Assembly: GCF_029846235.1 (NCBI RefSeq) | Contig: NZ_JARVWP010000013.1 | Span: forward strand, 150,376 to 214,375 | Length of the DNA stretch: 64,000 nucleotides | From: Bradyrhizobium sp. CER78 | Lineage (GTDB): Bacteria; Pseudomonadota; Alphaproteobacteria; Rhizobiales; Xanthobacteraceae | Direction: 5' to 3' | Shown: positions 41,028 to 50,600 of the stretch, one piece after another | Position numbering within the stretch: position 1 is the stretch's first letter | Layout: each line of letters opens with the position of its first letter | The notes under the pieces: generated by a model | The model's database searches: none | Told to the model about the DNA's origin: nothing | Seen by the model: the letters and a program-made list of their open reading frames with translations, nothing else | Position numbers and translations under genes: made by a program

Positions 41028-41777
41028 ATGAAGAAGTTCCTGCTCGCAACCGCAGCCGCAGCGGCTGCCCTCGCTGCCTTTGGCGCGACCGCCCAGGCTG
41101 CCGATCTCGGCTCCCGTGGCTATTACCAGAAGGCGCCCGCGCCTGTTTACGCCGCGCCGCTCTACAACTGGACCGGCTTCTATCTCGGCGGCCATCTCGG
41201 CGGCGCGTTCTCGGGCAGCAACAACTCCTTCAACGGCCTCGCGCTGACCAATTCCGACGCCCGCTTCATGGGCGGCGTGCAGGCCGGCTACGACTGGCAG
41301 CTGTCGCCGATGTGGGTGATCGGCGTCGAAGGCCAGTATTCCTGGCTCGGCGGCCACCAGCTCAACGCGATCTTCCCGGGCGGCTACGTCTACAACAACA
41401 ACCAGCGCGGCATCGGCTCGATCACCGGCCGCGTCGGCTACACCTGGGGCCCGGGCCTGATCTACGTGAAGGGCGGCTACGCCTATTCCGACAACAACGA
41501 AACGGTGACATCAGGCGGCGCGCCGATCGGCTTCGCGCTCAGCGACAACCACAGCAACGGCTGGACCATCGGCGGCGGCGCCGAATACATGTTCGCGCCG
41601 AACTGGTCGGCCAAGGTCGAGTACCAGTACTACGACTTCGGCGACAGCCGCTTCACCGCGCCGGGCGCGCTGGTGCCGGTCGGCAGCTTCCACAATGACG
41701 AGCACACGGTGAAGGCCGGCCTCAACTACCGCTTCAATCTCGGCAACCTTGGCGGCCCCGCCTACGGCCGCTATTGA
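41028..41777 (+). CDS. Outer-membrane beta-barrel protein (Omp25/Omp31-like)
   Basis: This 249-residue protein has a signal peptide (about 1-24, ending AQAAD) and alternating amphipathic strands typical of an eight-stranded barrel: NWTGFYLGGHLGG near 47-59, GGVQAGYDWQ, GRVGYTWG, GWTIGGGAEYMF, AKVEYQYYDFGD and a C-terminal HTVKAGLNYRF ending in aromatic residues. The NWTGFYLG opening is the hallmark of the Omp25/31 family of rhizobiales. GGAG lies 8 nt before the ATG. It is closed by a strong terminator. Confidence 0.92.
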   Translation: MKKFLLATAAAAAALAAFGATAQAADLGSRGYYQKAPAPVYAAPLYNWTGFYLGGHLGGAFSGSNNSFNGLALTNSDARFMGGVQAGYDWQLSPMWVIGVEGQYSWLGGHQLNAIFPGGYVYNNNQRGIGSITGRVGYTWGPGLIYVKGGYAYSDNNETVTSGGAPIGFALSDNHSNGWTIGGGAEYMFAPNWSAKVEYQYYDFGDSRFTAPGALVPVGSFHNDEHTVKAGLNYRFNLGNLGGPAYGRY

Positions 41778-41804
41778 GAATTACCCATCACAACCAATAG
41801 TGGA

Positions 41805-41830
41805 AAGGCCGGCTCGCGCCGGCCTTTTTT
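41805..41830 (+). terminator. Rho-independent terminator after the outer-membrane protein gene
   Basis: AGGCCGGCTCGCGCCGGCCT forms a hairpin followed by a run of T. It lies 27 nt after the stop codon. Confidence 0.88.
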
Positions 41831-42011
41831 GCATCCGATCGCGTGCACCAATTCCGCACAGCGAACCAAGCCTGTGCGCAGAAGCCCTGAAAAATCCAGC
41901 AGATTGTCGCAATTTTCGCGATTTTGTTAACCCGCCGCACCGATACTCCCGCGCCGGGGAAACATCCAAGAGTAGTGGCCCGGGGGTAGTGGGCCAGGGG
42001 GACACGGGGCA

Positions 42012-44156
42012 ATGGCGTTTCGGTTCAAGCTGGGCAAACCAAATCTCAAGCGTATCCACCTGCCGCAGATGGGCGTCAGGGGCAGCCTGTTCGCAGCATT
42101 CGCGGTCATCGCGGGCATGGCGCTCGTGATCAGCGCAGGCGCCGGCATCGTGCTGCATCAGCTCGGCGGCACCATGAGCGATCTCTCCGGCCGCGACATT
42201 CCGCGGCTCGCCGCGAGCCTGCAACTGTCCGCGCAGAGCGCCTCGCTCGCAGCCCAGGGTCCCGGCCTGCTTGCCGTGCAGAGCGAGGATGCACTGAACG
42301 ATCGCACCAAGAAGGTGCAGGAGGTCGCGCAGCAGACCAATGCCAAGCTTGGCGAGATCATCGAACTCGGCGCCGACAAATCCGTCGTCAGCGCGCTGCA
42401 GGAAAACGTCAAGAACACCGACGAGGCGACCAAGAGCCTGATCTCGGCGGCGCGCGAGCGGCTCGAGGTCGGCGCGCTGCGCGACAAGCAGTACAACGCG
42501 CTGCGCAAGGCGCAGGGGTCGTTCGTCTCGGCCGCCGGTCCGGCGATGCTGGACGCGCAGACCCGACTCAACGCGATCCTCGCCTCGGCCGAGGTCTCGG
42601 CTGACGACGCCACCGAAGCCGCCCGCACCGTCGGCCAGATCAGCAACGTGCTGTCGATCGGCAATCTGATGGCCGCCGACATGACCGCGGCGCTGTCGGC
42701 CAATTCCAGCGAGACGCTCGATGCGATCGAGGCGGAGTTCAAGAAGGGCCGCGAACGCATCAAGTCCAACCTCGACGATTTGCCGAACAATCCGGCGATC
42801 GTCGCCGTGCGCGACACCGCCTCGAAGCTGCTCGTGCTGGGCGAAGGCAAGACCGGGGTGTTCAAGGTCCGCCAGAAGGAGCTCGACTCGATCGATTACG
42901 GCCAGACCATCCTGGAGGAGACCCGCAAGCTCAATGTCGGGCTCGGCATCAGCGTCCAGCAGCTGGTCGACGCGGTGCAGAAGGACACCGACGCCTCGAC
43001 CTTCCAGGCGCGGCAGCAGATCTCGCTCGCGACCACGGTCATGATCGGCCTCGGCGCGCTGACCTTGGTCGGCTCGTTCCTGTTCGTCTGGCTCTATGTC
43101 GGGCGCAACATCCTGCGCCGCATCCGCGGCCTGCAGCGCTCGATGCAGCTGTTGTCCGACGGCGACCTCGACACCGAGATCCCGCAGAGCCGCCAGCGCG
43201 ACGAGATCGCCGTCATGGCCGACGCGCTGCAGGTGTTCCGCGAAAGCATGATCGAGAGCCGCGAGCTCACCGAAAACCAGAACAAGGACCGCACCGCCAA
43301 GGCGGAGCGCGCCTCGCGCATGGAGACGCAGATCACGACCTTCGAATCGACGGTTCGCGACGCGCTCGGCAGCCTGCAGACCGCGGCAAACTCGATGCAG
43401 TCGACTGCGCAGAGCATGTCGGCGACCGCCGACCAGTCGAGCGCCCTGGTCAACGCGGTGGCTTCGGCCGCCGAGGAGACCTCGGTCAACGTGCAGACCG
43501 TGTCGGCCGGCACCGAGGAGCTGTCGTCCTCGATCCAGGAGATCGGCCGCCAGGTCGTTACCTCGGCGGAGATCGCCCGCAAGGCGGTGGAGGAAGCCAG
43601 CGCCACCGACGCCACCATGCAGGGCCTTGCCGACAACGCCGCGCGGATCAGCGTCGTGGTCGACCTGATCCAGACCATCGCCTCGCAGACCAATCTGCTC
43701 GCGCTCAACGCCACCATCGAGGCGGCGCGCGCCGGCGAAGCCGGCCGCGGCTTTGCCGTCGTCGCCTCCGAGGTGAAGAACCTCGCGAGCCAGACCGCCA
43801 AGGCGACCGAGGAGATCCGCCAGCAGATCGTCAGCATGCAGGAGGTCACCACCACGGCGGTCTCCGCGATCCGCAACATCTCGAGCACGATCGGCGAGAT
43901 CAACGACGTCACCACCGCGATCGCCGCCGCCGTCGAGGAGCAGGGCGCGGCGACCCGCGAGATCGCCCGGAACATCCAGCACGCCGCCGGTGGCACCAGC
44001 GAGGTGTCGAGCAACATCGTCGGCGTCTCGACCGCCTCGGCCGAGGCCGGCGCCGCGGCCGGCGAGGTGCTGAGCGCCTCCGACGCGCTGCGCCGCGAGG
44101 CCGACGTGCTGCGCTCGGAGATCGACGGTTTCCTGTCGAACATCCGGGCGGCGTAG
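42012..44156 (+). CDS. Methyl-accepting chemotaxis protein
   Basis: This 714-residue receptor has a first membrane segment (about 25-48), a helical periplasmic sensor of about 290 residues, a second membrane segment (about 343-362), a HAMP domain (about 363-416) and a methyl-accepting signalling domain (about 440-710). The hairpin tip IASQTNLLALNATIEAARAGE sits near 555-575 and is diagnostic. No C-terminal pentapeptide for CheR is visible. The sensor type and ligand are not recognised. Confidence 0.95.
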   Translation: MAFRFKLGKPNLKRIHLPQMGVRGSLFAAFAVIAGMALVISAGAGIVLHQLGGTMSDLSGRDIPRLAASLQLSAQSASLAAQGPGLLAVQSEDALNDRTKKVQEVAQQTNAKLGEIIELGADKSVVSALQENVKNTDEATKSLISAARERLEVGALRDKQYNALRKAQGSFVSAAGPAMLDAQTRLNAILASAEVSADDATEAARTVGQISNVLSIGNLMAADMTAALSANSSETLDAIEAEFKKGRERIKSNLDDLPNNPAIVAVRDTASKLLVLGEGKTGVFKVRQKELDSIDYGQTILEETRKLNVGLGISVQQLVDAVQKDTDASTFQARQQISLATTVMIGLGALTLVGSFLFVWLYVGRNILRRIRGLQRSMQLLSDGDLDTEIPQSRQRDEIAVMADALQVFRESMIESRELTENQNKDRTAKAERASRMETQITTFESTVRDALGSLQTAANSMQSTAQSMSATADQSSALVNAVASAAEETSVNVQTVSAGTEELSSSIQEIGRQVVTSAEIARKAVEEASATDATMQGLADNAARISVVVDLIQTIASQTNLLALNATIEAARAGEAGRGFAVVASEVKNLASQTAKATEEIRQQIVSMQEVTTTAVSAIRNISSTIGEINDVTTAIAAAVEEQGAATREIARNIQHAAGGTSEVSSNIVGVSTASAEAGAAAGEVLSASDALRREADVLRSEIDGFLSNIRAA

Positions 44157-44165
44157 GAAGTCCAC

Positions 44166-44246
44166 GTCATTCCGGGGCGGTCCGCAGGACCGAACCCGGA
44201 ATCTCGAGATTCCGGGTTCGATGCTGACGCATCGCCCCGGAATGAC
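44166..44246. repeat. Palindromic intergenic repeat, family A, copy 4
   Basis: Bounded by GTCATTCCGGGG and CCCCGGAATGAC with the inner GGAATCTCGAGATTCC core seen in copy 1. It lies just after the chemoreceptor gene. Confidence 0.8.
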
Positions 44247-44374
44247 GACCTCCATTCGTGGGATTTGTTCGGGTTGATCCGGGCTACGGAATTCGGGCTC
44301 ACGCCGCCCCATTCTCCGGACGGCCATCTGATTTTCGGCTGGCGCGGCGGGCAATGTGCCGCTAAGCCCGTAGC

Positions 44375-45439
44375 ATGGACAAGAAGACCGACAGCCTTCC
44401 CTCCTCGGCGGAGGCACTGCGATACCCCTGGGAAAATCATCCCGGCCACGACCAGGTCGTGGAGGTGGCCCCCGGCGTGCTGTGGGCGCGGCTGAAGCTG
44501 CCGTTCCGCCTCAACCACGTGAACATCTATCTGCTCGCCGACGGCGACGGCTGGACCATGGTGGATGCCGGCTTCGGCAACGAGGAATCGATCGCGGCGT
44601 GGACCACGCTGTTCGACGGGCCGCTGAAGCACGTCAAGGTCAACAGGTTGATCGTGACGCACTCGCATCCCGACCATGTCGGTCTCGCCGGCTGGATCAC
44701 CGAGCGCTTCGACTGCCCGCTGTTCATGTCGCAGGTGGAATACCTGCAATCGGTCTATCACCAGAACCGCGGCACCGAGGAGCGGCGCAACGCGCAGCGG
44801 CTGTTCTTCCGCCGCCACGGCATGGACGAGGACCTCACCGAGAAGCTGCTCGGCCGCGGCCAGGATTATCTGAAGCGGGTGTCGGTGCTGCCGCCGTCCT
44901 ATCACCGCCTGACCCATGGCGACGAGGTCGTAATCGGCACAAGGCGCTTCAAGGTGATCACCGGCGGCGGACACGCGCTCGACCAGGTGATGCTGTATTG
45001 CGCGGCCGACAAGCTGTTCCTGTCCGCCGACCAGGTGCTGAGCAAGATCTCGCCCAATGTCAGCGTCTGGGCGGTCGAGCCCGAGCAGAACTCGCTCGGC
45101 GAATATCTGGCCTCGCTGGCCAGCCTGACCACAACTTTGCCCTACGACGTGATGGTGCTGCCCGGACATGGCGTGCCGTTCTACGGGCTGAAGACCCGGA
45201 TCAAGCAGCTCGCCGATCACCATGAGGAGCGCTGCCGGCTGATCGCCGAGGCCTGCCGCGAGGTGCCGCAGACCTCCAAGGAGCTGGTGCCGGTGGTGTT
45301 CCACAAGCACGTGCTGGACGAGCACCAGATGGGATTTGCCGCCGGCGAATTGGTCGCCCATGTCAATTACATGCTGGTCGAGGGCCGCCTGACGGCCCAG
45401 ATGCACGACGACGGCATGCTGCGCTTCAGGACCACCTGA
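44375..45439 (+). CDS. Metallo-beta-lactamase-fold hydrolase
   Basis: This 354-residue protein has the metal motif THSHPDH (about 94-100), an upstream DAGFG strand, a later GGGHALDQ His near 199-203, SADQ near 215 and PGHG near 266-269. These give a two-metal site as in glyoxalase II / MBL-fold hydrolases. The C-terminal part is helical. Substrate is unknown; length and order resemble MBL-fold acyl or lactone hydrolases. Confidence 0.9.
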   Translation: MDKKTDSLPSSAEALRYPWENHPGHDQVVEVAPGVLWARLKLPFRLNHVNIYLLADGDGWTMVDAGFGNEESIAAWTTLFDGPLKHVKVNRLIVTHSHPDHVGLAGWITERFDCPLFMSQVEYLQSVYHQNRGTEERRNAQRLFFRRHGMDEDLTEKLLGRGQDYLKRVSVLPPSYHRLTHGDEVVIGTRRFKVITGGGHALDQVMLYCAADKLFLSADQVLSKISPNVSVWAVEPEQNSLGEYLASLASLTTTLPYDVMVLPGHGVPFYGLKTRIKQLADHHEERCRLIAEACREVPQTSKELVPVVFHKHVLDEHQMGFAAGELVAHVNYMLVEGRLTAQMHDDGMLRFRTT

Positions 45440-45443
45440 AGCG

Positions 45444-45466
45444 CCCGGGCGGCGATGCCGCCCGGG
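45444..45466 (+). terminator. Hairpin after the MBL-fold gene
   Basis: CCCGGGCGGC-GAT-GCCGCCCGGG is a perfect stem of ten pairs just after the stop. It lacks a clear T run, so it may be a terminator or only an RNA-stabilising stem. Confidence 0.45.
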
Positions 45467-45557
45467 TCGATTTGCGCAAAAACGAACCGAAAAGCGCCGA
45501 CCTAGGGCAATTTGCCCAACTGCGACGCATGCCCAGATGTGGGTCAGTGCATGGACA

Positions 45558-45578
45558 TTAGAGCTGGAAAAGCTCTAA
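45558..45578 (+). promoter_or_regulatory. Inverted repeat before hemA
   Basis: TTAGAGCT-GGAAA-AGCTCTAA is an 8-bp perfect inverted repeat 45 nt before the hemA ATG. It could be a protein-binding site (its TTAGA...TCTAA ends recall iron-control elements bound by Irr, but the match is weak) or an RNA stem in the 5' leader. Confidence 0.45.
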
Positions 45579-45623
45579 GAAGAAGCAGCTATTCCGGTCA
45601 GGTTCCGCTTTCTGGGTTTGCCG

Positions 45624-46853
45624 ATGGATTACAGCCAGTTTTTCAATTCCGCCCTCAACCGCCTGCATGACGAGCGGCGCTACCGGGTTTTCGCCGACCT
45701 CGAACGGATCGCGGGACGCTTCCCGCACGCGACCTGGCATTCGCCGAAGGGCAGCCGCAACGTCGTGATCTGGTGCTCCAACGACTATCTCGGCATGGGC
45801 CAGCACCCCAAGGTGGTCGGCGCCATGGTCGAGACCGCGACCCGGGTCGGCACCGGCGCCGGCGGCACCCGCAACATCGCGGGCACCCATCACCCGCTGG
45901 TGCAGCTCGAGGCCGAGCTCGCCGACCTCCACGGCAAGCAAGCCTCGCTGCTGTTCACCTCGGGCTATGTCTCGAACCAGACCGGCATCTCGACGCTCGC
46001 CAAGCTGATTCCGAACTGCCTGATCCTGTCGGACGCCCTGAACCACAATTCGATGATCGAGGGCGTGCGGCAGGCCGGTTGCGAACGCCAGATCTTCCGC
46101 CACAACGACGTCGCGCATCTCGAAGAGTTGTTGATCGCCGCCGGCCCCGACCGGCCGAAGCTGATCGTCTGCGAGAGCCTCTATTCGATGGACGGCGACG
46201 TCGCGCCACTCGGCAAGATCTGCGATCTCGCCGAGAAATGCGGCGCCATGACCTATGTCGACGAGGTGCATGCGGTCGGCATGTACGGCCCGCGCGGCGG
46301 CGGCATTGCCGAGCGCGACGGCGTGATGCACCGGGTCGATATCGTCGAGGGCACGCTCGCCAAGGCGTTCGGCTGCCTCGGCGGCTACATCGCGGGCAAG
46401 GCCGAGGTCATCGACGCGGTGCGGTCCTACGCGCCGGGCTTCATCTTCACGACCGCGCTGCCGCCGGCGATCTGCTCGGCCGCGACGGCTGCGATCCGCC
46501 ACCTCAAGACCTCGAACTGGGAGCGCGAGCGCCACCAGGACCGCGCCGCGCGCACCAAGGCGATCCTGACCGCAGCCGGCCTGCCCGTGATGTCGAGCGA
46601 CACCCATATCGTGCCGCTGTTCGTCGGCGACCCCGAGAAGTGCAAGCGGGCCTCCGACCTGCTGCTCGAGGACCATGGCATCTACATCCAGCCGATCAAC
46701 TATCCGACGGTCGCCAAGGGCACCGAGCGGCTGCGCATCACGCCCTCGCCCTACCATGACGACGGCCTGATCGACGGGCTGGCCGAGGCCCTGCTCCAGG
46801 TCTGGGACCGGCTCGGCCTGCCGCTGCACCAGAAGTCGCTGGCCGCCGAGTAA
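45624..46853 (+). CDS. hemA: 5-aminolevulinate synthase
   Basis: This 409-residue PLP enzyme condenses glycine and succinyl-CoA to 5-aminolevulinate, the first step of haem synthesis in alphaproteobacteria. Landmarks are the GTGAGGTRNIAG glycine-rich turn near 76-87, the DEVHAVG motif near 213-219 and the Schiff-base Lys247 in EGTLAKAFGCLGG. Length matches rhizobial HemA. The ATG at 45624 is preferred over a TTG two codons upstream. A perfect palindrome lies in the leader and a strong terminator follows. Confidence 0.96.
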   Translation: MDYSQFFNSALNRLHDERRYRVFADLERIAGRFPHATWHSPKGSRNVVIWCSNDYLGMGQHPKVVGAMVETATRVGTGAGGTRNIAGTHHPLVQLEAELADLHGKQASLLFTSGYVSNQTGISTLAKLIPNCLILSDALNHNSMIEGVRQAGCERQIFRHNDVAHLEELLIAAGPDRPKLIVCESLYSMDGDVAPLGKICDLAEKCGAMTYVDEVHAVGMYGPRGGGIAERDGVMHRVDIVEGTLAKAFGCLGGYIAGKAEVIDAVRSYAPGFIFTTALPPAICSAATAAIRHLKTSNWERERHQDRAARTKAILTAAGLPVMSSDTHIVPLFVGDPEKCKRASDLLLEDHGIYIQPINYPTVAKGTERLRITPSPYHDDGLIDGLAEALLQVWDRLGLPLHQKSLAAE

Positions 46854-46879
46854 CCCTATCCGTTACGGGTCCCGAATTT

Positions 46880-46913
46880 GGGCCGGCCGTGCATCGCGCG
46901 GCCGGCCCTTTGC
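46880..46913 (+). terminator. Rho-independent terminator after hemA
   Basis: GGGCCGGCCG and CGGCCGGCCC form a strong stem with an 11-nt loop region, followed by TT. It lies 26 nt after the hemA stop. Confidence 0.75.
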
Positions 46914-46967
46914 GTTATAATCCTGAGACCCGGCCCTCCCAGCGGCCGGGACAGGAGATAAGCAGCA

Positions 46968-49900
46968 ATGCTGCACGACTGGGGCGTCATCGCCACGGCG
47001 TTCGCCTACATCGGATTGTTGTTCTTCATTGCCAGCCGCGGCGACCGGATGTCGGCGGGCGAGCGCGGCCGCGCCAGCCACTGGATCTATCCGCTGTCGC
47101 TCGCGATCTACTGCACCTCCTGGACCTTCTTCGGCTCGGTCGGCTTCGCCACCCGCACCAGCGTCGACTTCCTGGCGATCTATGTCGGCCCGATCGTGAT
47201 GGTCGGGCTGTGCACGCCGCTGCTCCGCCGCGTCATCGCGCTCGCCAAGTCGCAGAACATCACTTCGATCGCCGACTTCATCGCCGCCCGCTACGGCAAG
47301 AGTCAGGCGGTCGCCGCCACCGTGGCGCTGATCGCGATCATCGGCTCGGTGCCCTACATCGCGCTGCAGCTCAAGGCGATGGCCTCATCGCTGGAAACCA
47401 TCCTGAGCGAGGATCAGGCATTCTCGAAAATCCCAGTGCTCGGCGACATCGCGCTGATGGTGACACTGGCGATGGCGGTGTTCGCGGTGCTGTTCGGCAC
47501 CCGCCACACCGACGCGACCGAGCACCAGCACGGGCTGATCCTGGCGATCGCCGCCGAGTCCATCGTCAAGCTGGTCGCCTTCATCGCCGCCGGCGCCTTC
47601 GTCACGTTCTGGATGTTCTCCCCGGTCGAGCTCTACGAGCGCGCCCTGAAGACGCCGGAGGCGGTGCGCGCGATCGAATATGTGCCGTCGATCGGCAACT
47701 TCCTGATCATGACGCTGCTGTCGTTCTGCGCGGTGATGCTGCTGCCGCGCCAGTTCCATGTCAGCGTGGTCGAGAATTCGACGCCCGCCGAAGTCACAAG
47801 AGCCCGCTGGCTGTTCCCGCTCTACCTCATCGCCATCAACGTGTTCGTGATCCCGATCGCGATCGCAGGCCTCGTCATCTTCCCGTTCGGCGCCGTCGAT
47901 GCCGACATGTTCGTGCTGGCGCTGCCGATCGAAGGCAATTCGCAATTGCTCAGCCTTGCGGTGTTCGTCGGCGGTCTGTCGGCGGCGACCGCGATGGTGA
48001 TCGTCGAATGCGTCGCGCTCTCGATCATGGTTTCCAACGACATCGTGCTGCCGCTGGTGCTGCCGCGCAGCGACGACGCCCGCATCGGCCAGAAGGATTT
48101 CGGCGATTTCCTCCTGAAGGCGCGCCGCTTCTCGATCTTCGCCATCATGGTGATGGCGTATTTCTATTATCGCGCGCTCGGCAACACCCAGCTGGTCGCG
48201 ATCGGCCTATTGTCCTTTGCCGCGATCACCCAGCTCGCGCCGGCCTTCTTCGGCGGCCTGTTCTGGCGCAGGGCCACCGCGCGCGGCGCGATGGCGGGCA
48301 TGCTGGTCGGCTTCGCGATGTGGCTCTACACGCTGTTCATCCCGAGTTTCCTGGAAAACTCGACCGCCGGCCTGATGCTGCTGCAACACGGGCCGTTCGG
48401 GATCGAGGCGCTGCGGCCGCAGGCGCTGTTCGGTGCCGATTTGCCGCCGCTGCTGCACGGCGTGCTGTGGAGCCTTGCGCTCAACATCCTCACCTATGTG
48501 CTGTTCTCGCTGGCGCGCGCGCCGTCTTCCATCGAGCTGTTGCAGGCCGACGTGTTCGTGCCCAACGCATTGGCCCCGATCGCGCCGAGCTTCCGGCGCT
48601 GGCGCACCACGGTGACGGTGCAGGACATCGAGAGCACGGTGACGCAATATCTCGGCCCCGACCGCACCCGCGAGGCGTTCGCCGCGTTCGCCGTCGACCG
48701 CAACGTCGTGCTGCTGGCGTCGGCGCCGGCCGATTTCGAGCTGCTGCAGCACGCCGAGCGGCTGATCGCCTCCTCGATCGGGGCGGCGTCCTCGCGCCTC
48801 GTGATGTCGCTGCTGCTGCAGCGGCGCACGGTGTCGGCCAAGGCCGCGCTCAAGCTGCTCGACGACTCCCACGCGGCGCTGCATTTCAACCGCGAGATCC
48901 TGCAGACCGCGCTCAATCACGTGCGCCAGGGCATCGCGGTGTTCGACGCCGATCTGCAGCTGATCTGCTCCAACCGCCAGTTCTCCGAATTGCTCGCCCT
49001 GCCGCCGCATCTGGTGCAGCTCGGCATACCCTTGCCCGAGATCCTGGAATTCATGGGCGCGATCAGCCCGCCGCCGGCCGGCGACAGCGACAACCTGCTG
49101 CAATTGCGGCTGCGCGCCTACACCACCGAGGGCGAGCCCTATCTGGAACGCTTCACCGACCGCCATTTGGTGATCGAGGTCCGCGCCAACCGCATGCCGG
49201 GCGGCGGGCTCGTCATCACCTTCTCCGATGTGACGCCGAGCTTCGAGGCCGCCGAGGCGCTGGAGCGCGCCAATGCGACGCTGGAAAAGCGGGTGCGCGA
49301 CCGCACCGAGGAGCTGACCCGGCTGAACTCGGAGCTCGCGCTCGCCAAGGGCATCGCCGAAGACGCCAATGCCTCCAAGACGCGCTTCCTGGCGGCGGCA
49401 AGCCACGACATCCTGCAACCGCTCAATGCGGCGCGCCTCTACGTCACGAGCCTGGTCGAGCGCCAGAACGGCGGCGAGGATTCGCGCCTGGTCGAGAACA
49501 TCGACGACTCGCTCGAGGCGATCGAGGACATCCTCGGCGCGCTGCTCGACATTTCCCGGCTCGACGCCGGCGCCATGACGCCGGCGATCACGAGCTTCCG
49601 GATGGCCGATTTGATGCGCTCGCTGGAGATCGAGTTCATGCCGATCGCCCGCGACAAGGGCCTCGATCTGCGCTTCGTGGCCTGCTCGCTGCCGGTCGAA
49701 TCCGATCGCTCGCTGCTGCGGCGGCTGCTGCAGAACTTCATCTCCAACGCGATCAAATATACCCCGCGCGGCCGCGTGCTGATCGGCTGCCGCCGCCGCG
49801 GCGACGCGCTGCAGATCAGCATCTTCGATACCGGCGTCGGCATCCCCGTGCAGAAGCGCGGCGAGATCTTCAAGGAGTTCCATCGCCTCGAGCAGGGCGC

Positions 49901-50477
49901 CCGGATCGCCCGCGGCCTCGGTCTTGGACTATCGATCGTCGAACGGCTGGCGCGCGTGCTCAACCACCGCATCGCGATCTCGGCCAATGTCAGCGGCGGC
50001 TCGGCGTTCTCGGTCACCGTGCCGGTCGCGACCGCGGTCAACCATACCGCGGCCGTCACCAGCGCCACGCCGCTGTCGAAGACGCCGATGAGCGGCTCGC
50101 TGATCGTCTGCATCGAGAACGACCCCGCCATCCTCGACGGCATGAAGACGCTGCTGACGGCGTGGGACGCCGAGGTGATCGCGGTGCTCGATGCCGAAGG
50201 CGCGATCAGTGCGATCGAGGCCGCCGGCGGCCGCGTCACCGGCGTCCTGGTCGACTATCATCTCGATCGCGGCAACGGCGTCGCCGCGATCCGCGAGATC
50301 CGCCGCCGCTTCGGCGACGGCATCCCGGCGATCCTGATCACCGCCGATCGCAGCCCCGCGGTGCGCGCCGCCGCGCGCGAGGAAAACATCGCCGTGCTCA
50401 ACAAGCCGGTCAAACCCGCCTCGCTGCGCGCTTTGCTCGGACAGTGGCGGACGCAGCAGATGGTGGCGGCGGAGTAG
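46968..50477 (+). CDS. Hybrid sensor histidine kinase with Na+/solute symporter (SSS) domain, CrbS-like
   Basis: This 1169-residue protein begins with a 12-13-segment sodium:solute-symporter domain (about 1-510), followed by a PAS-like region (about 650-760), a coiled coil, a HisKA domain with His813 (AAASHDILQPLNAARLY), an HATPase_c domain (NFISNAIKY, DTGVGIP, GLGLGLSIVER) and a C-terminal receiver with Asp1096 (LVDYHLDRG). This is the CrbS architecture; CrbS/CrbR control acetate utilisation in other proteobacteria. A LuxR-type regulator and an MFS transporter gene follow nearby. The ligand sensed by the transporter part is unknown; acetate or another carboxylate is inferred. Confidence 0.92.
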   Translation: MLHDWGVIATAFAYIGLLFFIASRGDRMSAGERGRASHWIYPLSLAIYCTSWTFFGSVGFATRTSVDFLAIYVGPIVMVGLCTPLLRRVIALAKSQNITSIADFIAARYGKSQAVAATVALIAIIGSVPYIALQLKAMASSLETILSEDQAFSKIPVLGDIALMVTLAMAVFAVLFGTRHTDATEHQHGLILAIAAESIVKLVAFIAAGAFVTFWMFSPVELYERALKTPEAVRAIEYVPSIGNFLIMTLLSFCAVMLLPRQFHVSVVENSTPAEVTRARWLFPLYLIAINVFVIPIAIAGLVIFPFGAVDADMFVLALPIEGNSQLLSLAVFVGGLSAATAMVIVECVALSIMVSNDIVLPLVLPRSDDARIGQKDFGDFLLKARRFSIFAIMVMAYFYYRALGNTQLVAIGLLSFAAITQLAPAFFGGLFWRRATARGAMAGMLVGFAMWLYTLFIPSFLENSTAGLMLLQHGPFGIEALRPQALFGADLPPLLHGVLWSLALNILTYVLFSLARAPSSIELLQADVFVPNALAPIAPSFRRWRTTVTVQDIESTVTQYLGPDRTREAFAAFAVDRNVVLLASAPADFELLQHAERLIASSIGAASSRLVMSLLLQRRTVSAKAALKLLDDSHAALHFNREILQTALNHVRQGIAVFDADLQLICSNRQFSELLALPPHLVQLGIPLPEILEFMGAISPPPAGDSDNLLQLRLRAYTTEGEPYLERFTDRHLVIEVRANRMPGGGLVITFSDVTPSFEAAEALERANATLEKRVRDRTEELTRLNSELALAKGIAEDANASKTRFLAAASHDILQPLNAARLYVTSLVERQNGGEDSRLVENIDDSLEAIEDILGALLDISRLDAGAMTPAITSFRMADLMRSLEIEFMPIARDKGLDLRFVACSLPVESDRSLLRRLLQNFISNAIKYTPRGRVLIGCRRRGDALQISIFDTGVGIPVQKRGEIFKEFHRLEQGARIARGLGLGLSIVERLARVLNHRIAISANVSGGSAFSVTVPVATAVNHTAAVTSATPLSKTPMSGSLIVCIENDPAILDGMKTLLTAWDAEVIAVLDAEGAISAIEAAGGRVTGVLVDYHLDRGNGVAAIREIRRRFGDGIPAILITADRSPAVRAAAREENIAVLNKPVKPASLRALLGQWRTQQMVAAE

Positions 50478-50600
50478 CGGCGTGATCCGGGCGCGCGTCT
50501 CGCTCAAAAGCGCGATGCGATCAGGTTGAACTGGCGCCGCGAAGACCCTGCGTCGCCTCCGGCGGGAGCAGGCGGCCTGTGGCGGTCACCAAGCGTCGGC

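Noticed and set aside
41781..45406. Long minus-strand frames opposite the chemoreceptor and MBL-fold genes
   Set aside because: They are antisense shadows caused by G+C-rich third positions; products are low-complexity His/Arg/Asp-rich and the plus-strand genes are unambiguous.
46889..50485. A long overlapping frame (1198 codons) beside the SSS-domain kinase
   Set aside because: It is a shifted frame of the high-G+C kinase gene, rich in Arg/Ala/Gly with no domains, while the other frame has full transporter, kinase and receiver motifs.
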